The notes beneath the pieces are model-generated. The model was not told the origin of the DNA. It was given only the letters and a program-made list of their open reading frames with translations, and did no database searches. 64,000 bases of DNA from Eudoraea adriatica DSM 19308 (GTDB lineage Bacteria; Bacteroidota; Bacteroidia; Flavobacteriales; Flavobacteriaceae): the NCBI RefSeq assembly GCF_000382125.1, contig NZ_KB907551.1, positions 62,001 to 126,000 of the forward strand, given 5' to 3'. A program made the position numbers and the translations under genes. This document shows, piece by piece, positions 42,505-50,519 of the stretch (positions are counted from its first letter, which is position 1; each line of letters begins with the position of its first letter).

Positions 42505-42520
42505 ACTCTATAAAAAGAGT
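42505..42520. terminator. possible bidirectional terminator
   Basis: ACTCT and AGAGT form a short 5-bp stem with an AT-rich loop between two convergent genes. Weak stem; role uncertain. Confidence 0.25.
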
Positions 42521-42523
42521 CCA

Positions 42524-43729
42524 TTAATTATTATACCAAAAAGCGTCTTTGTACATTTCATTTTTGGCAGCCCGCTCGCGGTTATACAATATCAGATGTG
42601 TTTGGTCAACCATTCTGTTTCTGTAGCCCAACAGGTGGAAAAACGGTTTGCTGAAAAACCTGGCAACCTTTAAATTTACCATGAGTTTTTCCCTTGAGGA
42701 ATTGGACCAGGAAATACCGGGAAGTGATGCCAGAAAAGAGTCAAATTTGATTCTTCGTAAAAAAGCCGAAAAAGATAAGATCCATTGAGGTATCCGGCGT
42801 ATAAGAAAAAATCCTTCTTCACCCTGAACCTGATAGAGTGGCATGAACACTATAGTGTCTTTATATGCCGTTATCTTTTCTCCATTATGATTGGCCATGG
42901 CAATGCCCTTCGGTAATTTATCAAAGCTGCTGAAGCCCGGAAACATCTTAAAGTTATCAGAGTCCGTAATACGGTGTCTGTGGATTATCTCATAAAATAT
43001 AGTATTCCCCTTTGCTGCTGCGCTCAGTTCCTTGTGGTGCTTCTTGTAGTCTGGTATTTGTTCTTTATCAATAATACCGGAGTATATCAGGGACAGCCAA
43101 ATAAATGAAATTGTGTTGGTTACCGCATCTTCCGTAAAGTGCTGCCCGGATTCAAACCCTACGGCAACGTATCCTTTTTCATTGATATAACTTAACATCG
43201 GCCCTTCCAGATATTCTTCTATCCCAAGTATTACCGGAACGGGAAATAAGCGGGCGAATTCCCGGTTTATTAAGGCATCATTTATCGTAATAAATGGTAA
43301 TGTTGGGCTGGAGGTAGTATGAAAATCAATAAAGTAATAAGGAGGAGACTGTGTTTCGAATATTTCTGTAATCAGCTGATGAATCGTAGTAAGTTCATTT
43401 TCCTCGACTGAGCGCTCCTTCCGGTTTCTTCGTCCAATAGCATCTATTCCCGAATGTGTCCAGATTCTATTCAGGTCATTATCTAAAAAACGTTTTTTTT
43501 CAATCAGTGCGGGGATATTTCCTTTGATTCCGAAAATGGAGCCCCTTATTTTCAGGTCGCTGCCTTTCAATTTCTCAAATACATGCTCAAGAGCTTCAAC
43601 TCCCGAGGGTTCGTTTCCATGTATTCCCCCAAATAATACTAATGTGGGGCCTTTTTCCTTACCCGAAATCTGGCCTATTATTCTTTCGTTTTTCTTTTTT
43701 TCAATGAACTTCGTTTCGATTTTAGCCAT
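42524..43729 (-). CDS. AstE/aspartoacylase-family zinc peptidase, 401 aa
   Basis: Succinylglutamate desuccinylase/aspartoacylase-like M14 fold: LFGGIHGNEPSG carries the zinc His and Glu, RIW and NDLNR follow, DFHTTSSPTLPF carries the second His, and GFESGQHF lies in the catalytic Glu region. It likely hydrolyses an N-acyl or peptide bond on an amino acid. It starts three bases after the GCS2 gene stops, so the two are one operon; a hydrolase paired with an amino-acid ligase suggests making and breaking of the same amide. Substrate unknown. Confidence 0.85.
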   Translation of the reverse strand: MAKIETKFIEKKKNERIIGQISGKEKGPTLVLFGGIHGNEPSGVEALEHVFEKLKGSDLKIRGSIFGIKGNIPALIEKKRFLDNDLNRIWTHSGIDAIGRRNRKERSVEENELTTIHQLITEIFETQSPPYYFIDFHTTSSPTLPFITINDALINREFARLFPVPVILGIEEYLEGPMLSYINEKGYVAVGFESGQHFTEDAVTNTISFIWLSLIYSGIIDKEQIPDYKKHHKELSAAAKGNTIFYEIIHRHRITDSDNFKMFPGFSSFDKLPKGIAMANHNGEKITAYKDTIVFMPLYQVQGEEGFFLIRRIPQWILSFSAFLRRIKFDSFLASLPGISWSNSSREKLMVNLKVARFFSKPFFHLLGYRNRMVDQTHLILYNRERAAKNEMYKDAFWYNN

Positions 43730-43732
43730 GTA

Positions 43733-45589
43733 TCATAAATCGTTGGTCGTAATAATTCCAATTAATTTTTTCCCCTCTACCACGGGCAGGCAATTAATCT
43801 TGTTAGCACTCATAAGTTCCTCGGCTTCTTTCAATGGTGTTTCAGAAGTTACGGTAATCAAATCCCTGGTCATTAGTGTGCCTATACTGCTTTTTAGTTT
43901 AGCAGGGTTCTCCACATAATTTTTTACATCTGTCCAGGTCAGCAACCCGCTTAGATCAAGATTTTGATCTAAAATAGGGGCATGGTGAATATTTTTCCAA
44001 AGCATCATTTTTAAAACTAATTCTGCGCTATCATTTTCCTGTGCAGTCAGAGTTTTCCTGTTCATGCGGTCTTTTACCTTAAGTGCATCTTCGGGGATCA
44101 AATATTCATCTCCCCTTGGCAATTGCCAGACATCTACCGTATAGTGTTTTTCCTGCCGTTCATACATGGTGGCTACTAATATCTTAAGGGCGTCCGGTGT
44201 TTTATAGCTTTCTTTAAGTTTTCGGAATGATTTAACCATCCACCTGGAACCATTATTTGAACGAATCCTGTTTTCAATGATAGATAAATAATGTTCTGCA
44301 TCTCTTGGCGCCACACCCATGCTGTAAAGTCCTCTGTAAGCCATTGGCAGAAAATGGTCCAGCAATACTTTGTGACTGCTTAACAGTTTTCCGTCCCAAT
44401 GAAACTGTGCGGCCATCCCATATCTGGCCGCATTAAAAAAGTTTCCTTTTGCGTCTTTAAAGTTCATTTTTTTATGAATATTTTCAAACGCTTTTGGGCG
44501 TCCCATCATCACCCCTACCCATAACATCATATTTGCAATTTCATCATCGGTAGTTGGCCCTGATGGCATATATCTATTCTCAATTCTCACATGCGGTACA
44601 TTGTCCGTTACGCCATAACAAAGCCTGTTCCATTTATAAATAGTACCATTGTGCAGTGCAAGTGCCCTCAATTTTGGAGTTTGCCCGCTCTTGAGCAATG
44701 ACATGCTATCTGTCTCAAAGTCTGTTGTTATAAGGCTTCTGAACCTTATTACCGCATCCTTGTAAAAATCGGCTATAGATCCCGAGACCCAGTCATTTCC
44801 AAAACCAACTCTGGATTCCTTTTCATTCAGTATGAAGGTACTTGCCCTTGTGTCAACGCTTTGGGTAAATAAAGCAATACGTGTCTCTTCCCATAGTTCC
44901 TGGCCCAACAACAAAGGAGAATTTGCGGCTATGGAAAGTATTGGTCCGGCAATTGCCTGTGCCCAATTATAAGTGTCAGCAAAATCATCCGCGTCAATCT
45001 GAAGGTGTGACTGGAAACTGGTATTACAGCCCTCATACAGTATGGTATTGTGGTGAAGGTTTACCTCGTCTACCCCTTTTATATGGAGCTCTATATCTTC
45101 TTTCCTGATATCTTTGATCGCTTCGTTTAAAACATGGTACCGGTCTAGCGGAGTCATATAAGCCGTTTCCAAATACTTTGTGTCTACGGTAGGCAATATT
45201 CCCGTAAGCAGAACCTTGGTCTTGTATTTAGCTGCGCTTGATTTGGCTTTTTCGAGCAATTCATTTAATTGTTTGTGTAGCTCAGAAAAACACAAATCAT
45301 TTAAAACAAGAGGGTCCAGATTAATCTCCAGGTTATAAAGCGTTAATTCAGAAGTAAAATGCGGGTCATTGATGTCTTTGAGGACTTTATCTGCTTTATT
45401 TGTAGGCTCCCAGTTTTCTTCGACAAGACAGAATTCCTGTTCCGCCCCAATGCGCACAGGCCTTTTTTTAAACATTCCGTTTTCAAGCATAAACTCAAGT
45501 GCTTCAATATCAGTAAGCAATTGATCAATATATCCGACTTTGTCTTCGTTCCTGGTGAGCTTTTTTACATTAAGTTCCCCCATAATCAA
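43733..45589 (-). CDS. GCS2-type carboxylate-amine ligase with two CBS domains, 618 aa
   Basis: Residues 40-420 match the glutamate-cysteine ligase 2 fold: RIGAEQEFCLVEE near the start, LTLYNLEINLDPL, NTSFQSHLQI, SKE/RVGFGNDW and RIENRYMPSGPT. Residues about 480-618 contain two CBS domains (LTWTDVKNYVENP, then LMTRDLITVTSETPLKEAEE and GIITTNDL), which often bind adenine nucleotides and adjust activity. A GCS2-CBS fusion of this length is common in flavobacteria but its product is not known. It is the upstream gene of the AstE-like pair. The divergent rnpA lies 122 bases away. Confidence 0.83.
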   Translation of the reverse strand: MIMGELNVKKLTRNEDKVGYIDQLLTDIEALEFMLENGMFKKRPVRIGAEQEFCLVEENWEPTNKADKVLKDINDPHFTSELTLYNLEINLDPLVLNDLCFSELHKQLNELLEKAKSSAAKYKTKVLLTGILPTVDTKYLETAYMTPLDRYHVLNEAIKDIRKEDIELHIKGVDEVNLHHNTILYEGCNTSFQSHLQIDADDFADTYNWAQAIAGPILSIAANSPLLLGQELWEETRIALFTQSVDTRASTFILNEKESRVGFGNDWVSGSIADFYKDAVIRFRSLITTDFETDSMSLLKSGQTPKLRALALHNGTIYKWNRLCYGVTDNVPHVRIENRYMPSGPTTDDEIANMMLWVGVMMGRPKAFENIHKKMNFKDAKGNFFNAARYGMAAQFHWDGKLLSSHKVLLDHFLPMAYRGLYSMGVAPRDAEHYLSIIENRIRSNNGSRWMVKSFRKLKESYKTPDALKILVATMYERQEKHYTVDVWQLPRGDEYLIPEDALKVKDRMNRKTLTAQENDSAELVLKMMLWKNIHHAPILDQNLDLSGLLTWTDVKNYVENPAKLKSSIGTLMTRDLITVTSETPLKEAEELMSANKINCLPVVEGKKLIGIITTNDL

Positions 45590-45711
45590 TGGTGTTTAGG
45601 TGTATAGCCTTGAAATATAATTCAATGCAAGATAAAATCCTAACCCAGGGATAAATATGATATTTGTCATAGCCACGGGACGTAGTTTTTATTGTTTAAT
45701 TTAGCGGCGTT

Positions 45712-46101
45712 ATGTCTTCAAAATTTCCAAAAAAAGAAAGGTTAAAACGTGAGATTCTCATTAGGAGGCTTTTTGAAGAAGGCAAATCTATTACAAGCTA
45801 TCCATTGAAGCTCATATATTTGCCTGTGCATAGCCCTGCTGAGGTTAAAATTCAATGTGGCGTTGCTGTATCCAGTAGAAATTTTAAAAGTGCCGTTAAA
45901 CGAAATCGCATAAAGCGGCTTTTGCGGGAAAACTACAGGTTAAATAAAGAAAAAAATTTTAACAACATCGAGGGAAGCTTTGCGTTTCTATTTTTATACC
46001 TTGGAAAGGAAATGCCCCGATACGAGGATGTAGAAAGGCATATGAAGGTAATTCTAAAACAATTTTTAATTAAAATATCTAATGAAGACCCTGTTAAGTA
46101 A
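45712..46101 (+). CDS. rnpA: ribonuclease P protein component
   Basis: Protein subunit that helps the RNase P RNA to process tRNA 5' ends. Recognisable by FPKKERLKREILIRRLFEEG at the start, VAVSSRNFKSAVKRNRIKRL and LRENYR, the conserved RNR motif region. 129 residues is normal. It overlaps the S41 peptidase gene by 20 bases, an arrangement typical of flavobacteria, so the two are co-translated. rpmH is not next to it here. Confidence 0.94.
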   Translation: MSSKFPKKERLKREILIRRLFEEGKSITSYPLKLIYLPVHSPAEVKIQCGVAVSSRNFKSAVKRNRIKRLLRENYRLNKEKNFNNIEGSFAFLFLYLGKEMPRYEDVERHMKVILKQFLIKISNEDPVK

Positions 46102-47710
46102 AAAAGTACTGCTCCCGGCATTGGCGGTGGTGATGCTGGTAGTTGGAAGCAGTTTTAAAAGTGATTTTTTTGAAATTGCCAAGCAGATAGAAATTTTTAC
46201 TACCCTGTTCAAAGAACTGAATATGAATTATGTAGATGAGACCAATCCTGCAGAACTTATGGATACCGCCATAAAAAATATGCTGGATGATCTTGACCCA
46301 TATACCAAGTTTCTGAATGAGCAGGATGTTGAGGCATATAAAATAAATAACGCCGGTGAATATTCCGGTATCGGTTCTGTGGTTCGTTCTTATGACAGCA
46401 AACTTGTTATCATAGAGCCCTATAAAGGCTATCCGGCAGATAAGGCGGGCTTAAAAGCCGGTGATGAAATTATTAAAATTGGGGATATCTCTATCGCTGA
46501 TTTTAAAGATGATGCCAGCGAATTATTAAAAGGCGCCAACAACACTTCTGTTGAAGTAACCTACAAAAGGCAAGGTAAAACCAATACAACTGTAATTGAA
46601 AGGGAAGCCATAGAAGTTGATGCGGTTCCATTTTACAGCATGGTGGATGAAAATACCGGTTATATAGTACTTTCCAGGTTTAATGCAAAGGCCTCTTCCC
46701 AAACCAGGGACGCGCTTCGGGATTTGAAAGGAAAAGGGGCGCAAAAAATTATTTTAGACCTGAGGAGCAATCCCGGGGGGCTCTTATCTGAGGCAATTAA
46801 TGTTACAAATCTATTTGTGCCCAAGGGCGAATTGATTGTAACTACTAAATCCAAAGTAAAAAAGTTCAACCGTGAGTACAAAACAAATAACCAACCGGTG
46901 GATGAAGACATCCCGCTTGTCGTCCTGGTAAATGGCGGAAGTGCCTCGGCCAGTGAAATTGTTTCGGGAAGCCTGCAGGATTTGGATCGTGCCGTAATAA
47001 TTGGAGCTCGAAGTTTTGGCAAGGGACTGGTTCAAAGGCCTTTGCGACTTACTTATGGAACCCAGTTAAAAGTTACCATATCCAGATATTATACGCCTTC
47101 AGGACGCTGTATTCAATCCTTGGATTATTGGAACAGAGATGAAGAGGGCAAGGCTGTAAAAACGACAAGGTTTAATGAATTTAAGACAAGAAACGGCAGA
47201 AAAGTTGAAGATGGCGGCGGGGTTATGCCGGATATTGAGATTGCAGCCTTAAAAACCAACGCCCTTACCAGGGCGCTTTTAACCAATAATGTTGTTTTTG
47301 ATTTCGCCACCAGCTATTACTATCAAAATAGTGCCGGCAGTATTGAGGACTTTAGCTTTGGCAGGTCGGATTTTGAAGATTTTAAAAAATACGTGTCTCA
47401 AAGCAATTTTAATTTCGAAACCGGCACAGAAAAGGCTTTAAAAGAAGCAATTACAGGTGATGACAAGGCCATCTATGGTGCAGACATCCTGGATAGTTAT
47501 AAAACCCTGCTGGCAGAAATTAATGCCCGCAAACTCAATGCCCTTGAGACATATCAAAAGGAAATTCAGATCAATCTGCAGGATGAAATTATTAAGCGTT
47601 ATTTCTACCGCGAAGGCCTTTATCAGTACTATCTAAAGAATGATGAAGCTATATTGACTGCTGCCGGTTTAATGGAAGACAATGCAAAGTACCGGTCTAT
47701 CTTAAATTAG
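46082..47710 (+). CDS. C-terminal processing peptidase (S41) with PDZ domain
   Basis: Periplasmic serine protease of the CtpA/Prc family. N-terminal signal anchor (VLLPALAVVMLVVGSSF), a PDZ domain (about 90-170; GSVVRSYDSKLVIIE, then GYPADKAGLKAGDEIIKIG), then the protease core with Ser in NGGSASASEIVSG and Lys in FGKGLVQRPLRL. The C-terminal 150 residues are an additional helical part. Substrates are usually lipid-linked or misfolded proteins. Overlaps rnpA by 20 bases. Confidence 0.93.
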   Translation: MKTLLSKKVLLPALAVVMLVVGSSFKSDFFEIAKQIEIFTTLFKELNMNYVDETNPAELMDTAIKNMLDDLDPYTKFLNEQDVEAYKINNAGEYSGIGSVVRSYDSKLVIIEPYKGYPADKAGLKAGDEIIKIGDISIADFKDDASELLKGANNTSVEVTYKRQGKTNTTVIEREAIEVDAVPFYSMVDENTGYIVLSRFNAKASSQTRDALRDLKGKGAQKIILDLRSNPGGLLSEAINVTNLFVPKGELIVTTKSKVKKFNREYKTNNQPVDEDIPLVVLVNGGSASASEIVSGSLQDLDRAVIIGARSFGKGLVQRPLRLTYGTQLKVTISRYYTPSGRCIQSLDYWNRDEEGKAVKTTRFNEFKTRNGRKVEDGGGVMPDIEIAALKTNALTRALLTNNVVFDFATSYYYQNSAGSIEDFSFGRSDFEDFKKYVSQSNFNFETGTEKALKEAITGDDKAIYGADILDSYKTLLAEINARKLNALETYQKEIQINLQDEIIKRYFYREGLYQYYLKNDEAILTAAGLMEDNAKYRSILN

Positions 47711-47911
47711 GAGGGTTACCACTTTTATTGTTTACTTGTTTTGGATGGATACATTCTAGAAAAGAAAAGTAATTCGCCTGTACTGGTCTTATTTACTATA
47801 TTTATAAAAGCGTAAAAGGACGTTTGGCTGGTTTCCGAATTATGTCCTGATCGCCTCAGGAAGTACCACTAAATTAATTGATAATTGACCGCAATTTAAA
47901 TTCAGCCAACT
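47711..47911. other. intergenic region with a perfect hairpin
   Basis: TCCTGA-TCGCC-TCAGGA at 47845-47861 forms a perfect 6-bp stem about 50 bases before the FAH gene and could be an operator or part of a 5' leader. No coding signal is seen in the 200 bases. Confidence 0.35.
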
Positions 47912-48757
47912 ATGAAACTAATACGCTTTGGTGAAAAAGACAATGAAAAACCCGGTGTCCTTTATCAGGGTAAAAGATTAGACTGCTCAGAAGAATTCCG
48001 GGATTGGGATCGGGATTTTTTTCAAAATAACGGATTAAAAAGACTTGAGAAATACCTCGAATCCAATGCTGCCCAATTAAAGGAAGTTTCGGGTTCTACA
48101 AGGCATGCTGCGTGTATTGGCAGGCCGGGAATGATCATGTGTATTGGCCTGAACTATTCAGAACATGCTGCAGAATCTAATATGGAAATTCCTGAAGAGC
48201 CTATAATTTTTGGAAAAGCAACCAATACCCTGAGTGGGCCTTATGATGAGGTGCCTATTCCTAAAAATTCTACCAAAACAGATTATGAAGTAGAGCTCGG
48301 GGTGGTTCTGAATAAAGATGTGCTTTACCTTAAAAATGAGGCAGAAGCTGCAGAAGCCATTGCGGGATACTGCGTTATAAATGATTTGTCTGAGCGGACT
48401 TTTCAACTGGAAAAAGGCGGGCAGTGGATAAAAGGAAAATCATGCCCGGGGTTTAGCCCCGTCGGCCCTTTCCTGGCAACCCCTGATGAATTAGGGGATC
48501 TCAATGATCTTAAAATGACGCTGTCTGTAAACGGGGAATTAAGGCAAAATGGCAGTACTTCTTTCATGATTTTCAGACCTGCTTTTATTGTCTATTACCT
48601 GTCGCAATTTATGCTTCTTGAGGCGGGCGATTTAATTTCAACCGGCACCCCTGCCGGGGTCGGCATAGGCCTGAATCCGCCTTCTTACCTTGCTAAAGGA
48701 GATTTGGTTGAATTAAGCATTGAAGGGCTCGGAACGCAAAAACAAAAAATGATTTAA
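47912..48757 (+). CDS. fumarylacetoacetate hydrolase-family protein, 281 aa
   Basis: The FAH fold is clear: IMCIGLNYSEHAAES near residue 75, then PIPKNSTKTDYEVELGVVLN (metal Glu), YCVINDLSERTFQ (metal Asp), KSCPGFSPVGPFL and STGTPAGVGIG. Relatives hydrolyse 2,4-dioxo acids such as diketo-deoxy-fuconate or act on acylpyruvates. It is the first of three tightly spaced genes (7 bases to the SMP-30 gene, then a 4-base overlap to the SDR gene), a set used in non-phosphorylative oxidation of deoxy sugars. That substrate is an inference; a dehydratase is missing from the window. Confidence 0.88.
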   Translation: MKLIRFGEKDNEKPGVLYQGKRLDCSEEFRDWDRDFFQNNGLKRLEKYLESNAAQLKEVSGSTRHAACIGRPGMIMCIGLNYSEHAAESNMEIPEEPIIFGKATNTLSGPYDEVPIPKNSTKTDYEVELGVVLNKDVLYLKNEAEAAEAIAGYCVINDLSERTFQLEKGGQWIKGKSCPGFSPVGPFLATPDELGDLNDLKMTLSVNGELRQNGSTSFMIFRPAFIVYYLSQFMLLEAGDLISTGTPAGVGIGLNPPSYLAKGDLVELSIEGLGTQKQKMI

Positions 48758-48763
48758 ATCTGT

Positions 48764-49651
48764 ATGAGGGTGCGGAAAGCCAAGCTCGTTTATGATGCAA
48801 AAGCAACTCTTGGAGAAGGCCCTTTTTGGGATCACGAGTCCGGGCAATTATTTTGGGTTGATATAGAAGCCGGGGTGCTTCATTGTCACTATGATAAAAC
48901 CAAAGAGAATTCCAAATGGTACATGGAAGAGATGGTCGGAGCTGTGCTTCCCTCCGGAAAGGAGACATTGATCCTGGCATTGGAAAGCGGTATTGCCGCT
49001 TTTAATTATAAAACAAAGGAACTCAGGCGCCTCCCCGTTCTGGAAAATTCTGATCCCGATTTGAGGTTTAACGACGGTAAATGTGATCCCAATGGCAACC
49101 TTTGGATAGGCACTATGCACAAAAACCTAAAGCCCGGATATGGGAACCTTTTTAAAGTAGACCATGAATTACGGGAGACACTTCAAATTAAAAACACAAG
49201 CATCTCAAATGGGATGGCCTGGTCTCCGGATAAGACTAAATTTTATTATATTGATACAGCGGTTTATGAGGTTTGGCAATATGATTTTGACGTTGTTAAG
49301 GCAGAAATTTCAAATAGAAAACCAGTCTTCAAAATCCCCGGGGCCTATGGCGGTGCGGATGGTATGACAATAGATCGGGAAGGAATGCTGTGGATTGCTC
49401 ATTGGGGAGGCGGATGTGTGAGGAGATGGAACCCGGATACAGCTGAGGTTCTGGAAAAAATTGAAGTTGAAGCGCCGCATGTTACTTCCTGCTGTTTTGG
49501 AGGGAAGGACCTTAAAACATTATATATAACAACCGCGCGGAGCGGCATGTCGGAAGATAGCCTTGGGTTATATCCTTACAGTGGAGGTCTTTTTTGTTAT
49601 AAAACCGGGATTGGAGGTTTTAAGGTAAATAGTTTTAAGGGCAATCTATGA
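48764..49651 (+). CDS. SMP-30/gluconolactonase, 295 aa
   Basis: Cytoplasmic sugar-lactone hydrolase of the regucalcin type: LGEGPFWDHESGQLFWVD (metal Glu), RFNDGKCDPNGNLWIGTM (Asn), NGMAWSPDKTKFYYIDT (Asn) and DGMTIDREGMLWIAHW (Asp). It converts an aldonolactone to the aldonic acid with a divalent metal. Second gene of the FAH-lactonase-SDR operon; the next ATG overlaps its stop by four bases. Confidence 0.92.
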   Translation: MRVRKAKLVYDAKATLGEGPFWDHESGQLFWVDIEAGVLHCHYDKTKENSKWYMEEMVGAVLPSGKETLILALESGIAAFNYKTKELRRLPVLENSDPDLRFNDGKCDPNGNLWIGTMHKNLKPGYGNLFKVDHELRETLQIKNTSISNGMAWSPDKTKFYYIDTAVYEVWQYDFDVVKAEISNRKPVFKIPGAYGGADGMTIDREGMLWIAHWGGGCVRRWNPDTAEVLEKIEVEAPHVTSCCFGGKDLKTLYITTARSGMSEDSLGLYPYSGGLFCYKTGIGGFKVNSFKGNL

Positions 49652-50430
49652 TCTACGATGGAATAAAGGATAAGGTAGCAATTATTACAGGAGCCGGAAT
49701 GGGCATAGGATATGCCATAGCCGAATTGTTGCTCGAAAATGGGGCGCGTCTAGTTTTGAATGACGTTGATGAAAAAATGGCGGAAGAAGCATTGGTGCGT
49801 TTGGAAAAAAAATTTCCCGATAAATGTTCTGTGTTTATTGGGGATGCTGCGGACATTGAGGTTATAGAAAAACTGGTACTGTTTACCTTAACGCAGTATA
49901 AGGGAATAGATTTTGTGATCCCCAATGCCGGGATTACGTTATTTGGTGATTTCTTCAGGTTTAAACCCGAGGAATTCGATAAGGTAATTGGGCTTAACTT
50001 AAAAGGGGCTTTCTTTCTGGTGCAAAAAACCGGTGAAATTATGAAAACACAAGGTCGTGGAGGTCGTGTTGTTTTAATGTCTTCCATAACGGGGATCAAA
50101 GGATATCCCGATTTGACTGCCTATTCCATGACCAAAGCTGCGCTTCAAATGATGGCCAAAAGCCTGGTGCTGGCACTTGCGCCTTATCAAATAACCGTAA
50201 ATGCCATTGCTCCCGGGGCAACCCTTACAGAGCGCACGAAGGAAGAAGAGCCAGACTATGCAGGAACCTGGGGAAAGCTAATCCCCTCGGGCGTTGTTGG
50301 TAAACCAATTGACATGGCAGAAACCTGTCTTTTTTTGCTTTCTGACGGGGCTGCGCATATCAATGGCCAAACCCTGGTGGTAGATGGCGGGTGGACTGCT
50401 ATTGGCCGTTACCCTAAAGACCTGGAATAG
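49648..50430 (+). CDS. SDR-family dehydrogenase, 260 aa
   Basis: Rossmann fold with AIITGAGMGIGYAIAELL (NAD(P) motif), IPNAGITLFGDF, SSITGIKGYPDLTAYSMTKAAL (catalytic Ser, Tyr and Lys), PGATLTERT, and NGQTLVVDGGWTA at the end. It resembles sugar dehydrogenases and 3-oxoacyl reductases. In this operon it would oxidise a sugar to its lactone, or a 3-deoxy acid to the diketo form, feeding the lactonase and the FAH enzyme. Confidence 0.9.
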   Translation: MIYDGIKDKVAIITGAGMGIGYAIAELLLENGARLVLNDVDEKMAEEALVRLEKKFPDKCSVFIGDAADIEVIEKLVLFTLTQYKGIDFVIPNAGITLFGDFFRFKPEEFDKVIGLNLKGAFFLVQKTGEIMKTQGRGGRVVLMSSITGIKGYPDLTAYSMTKAALQMMAKSLVLALAPYQITVNAIAPGATLTERTKEEEPDYAGTWGKLIPSGVVGKPIDMAETCLFLLSDGAAHINGQTLVVDGGWTAIGRYPKDLE

Positions 50431-50519
50431 TTACTGCCTCCATTTTAAAAAAAAGATGCTTTCACTCCCGATTCCTAACTATTATTTTAAATTAGTGGCT
50501 TCTTAAAAAACACCTTTTC

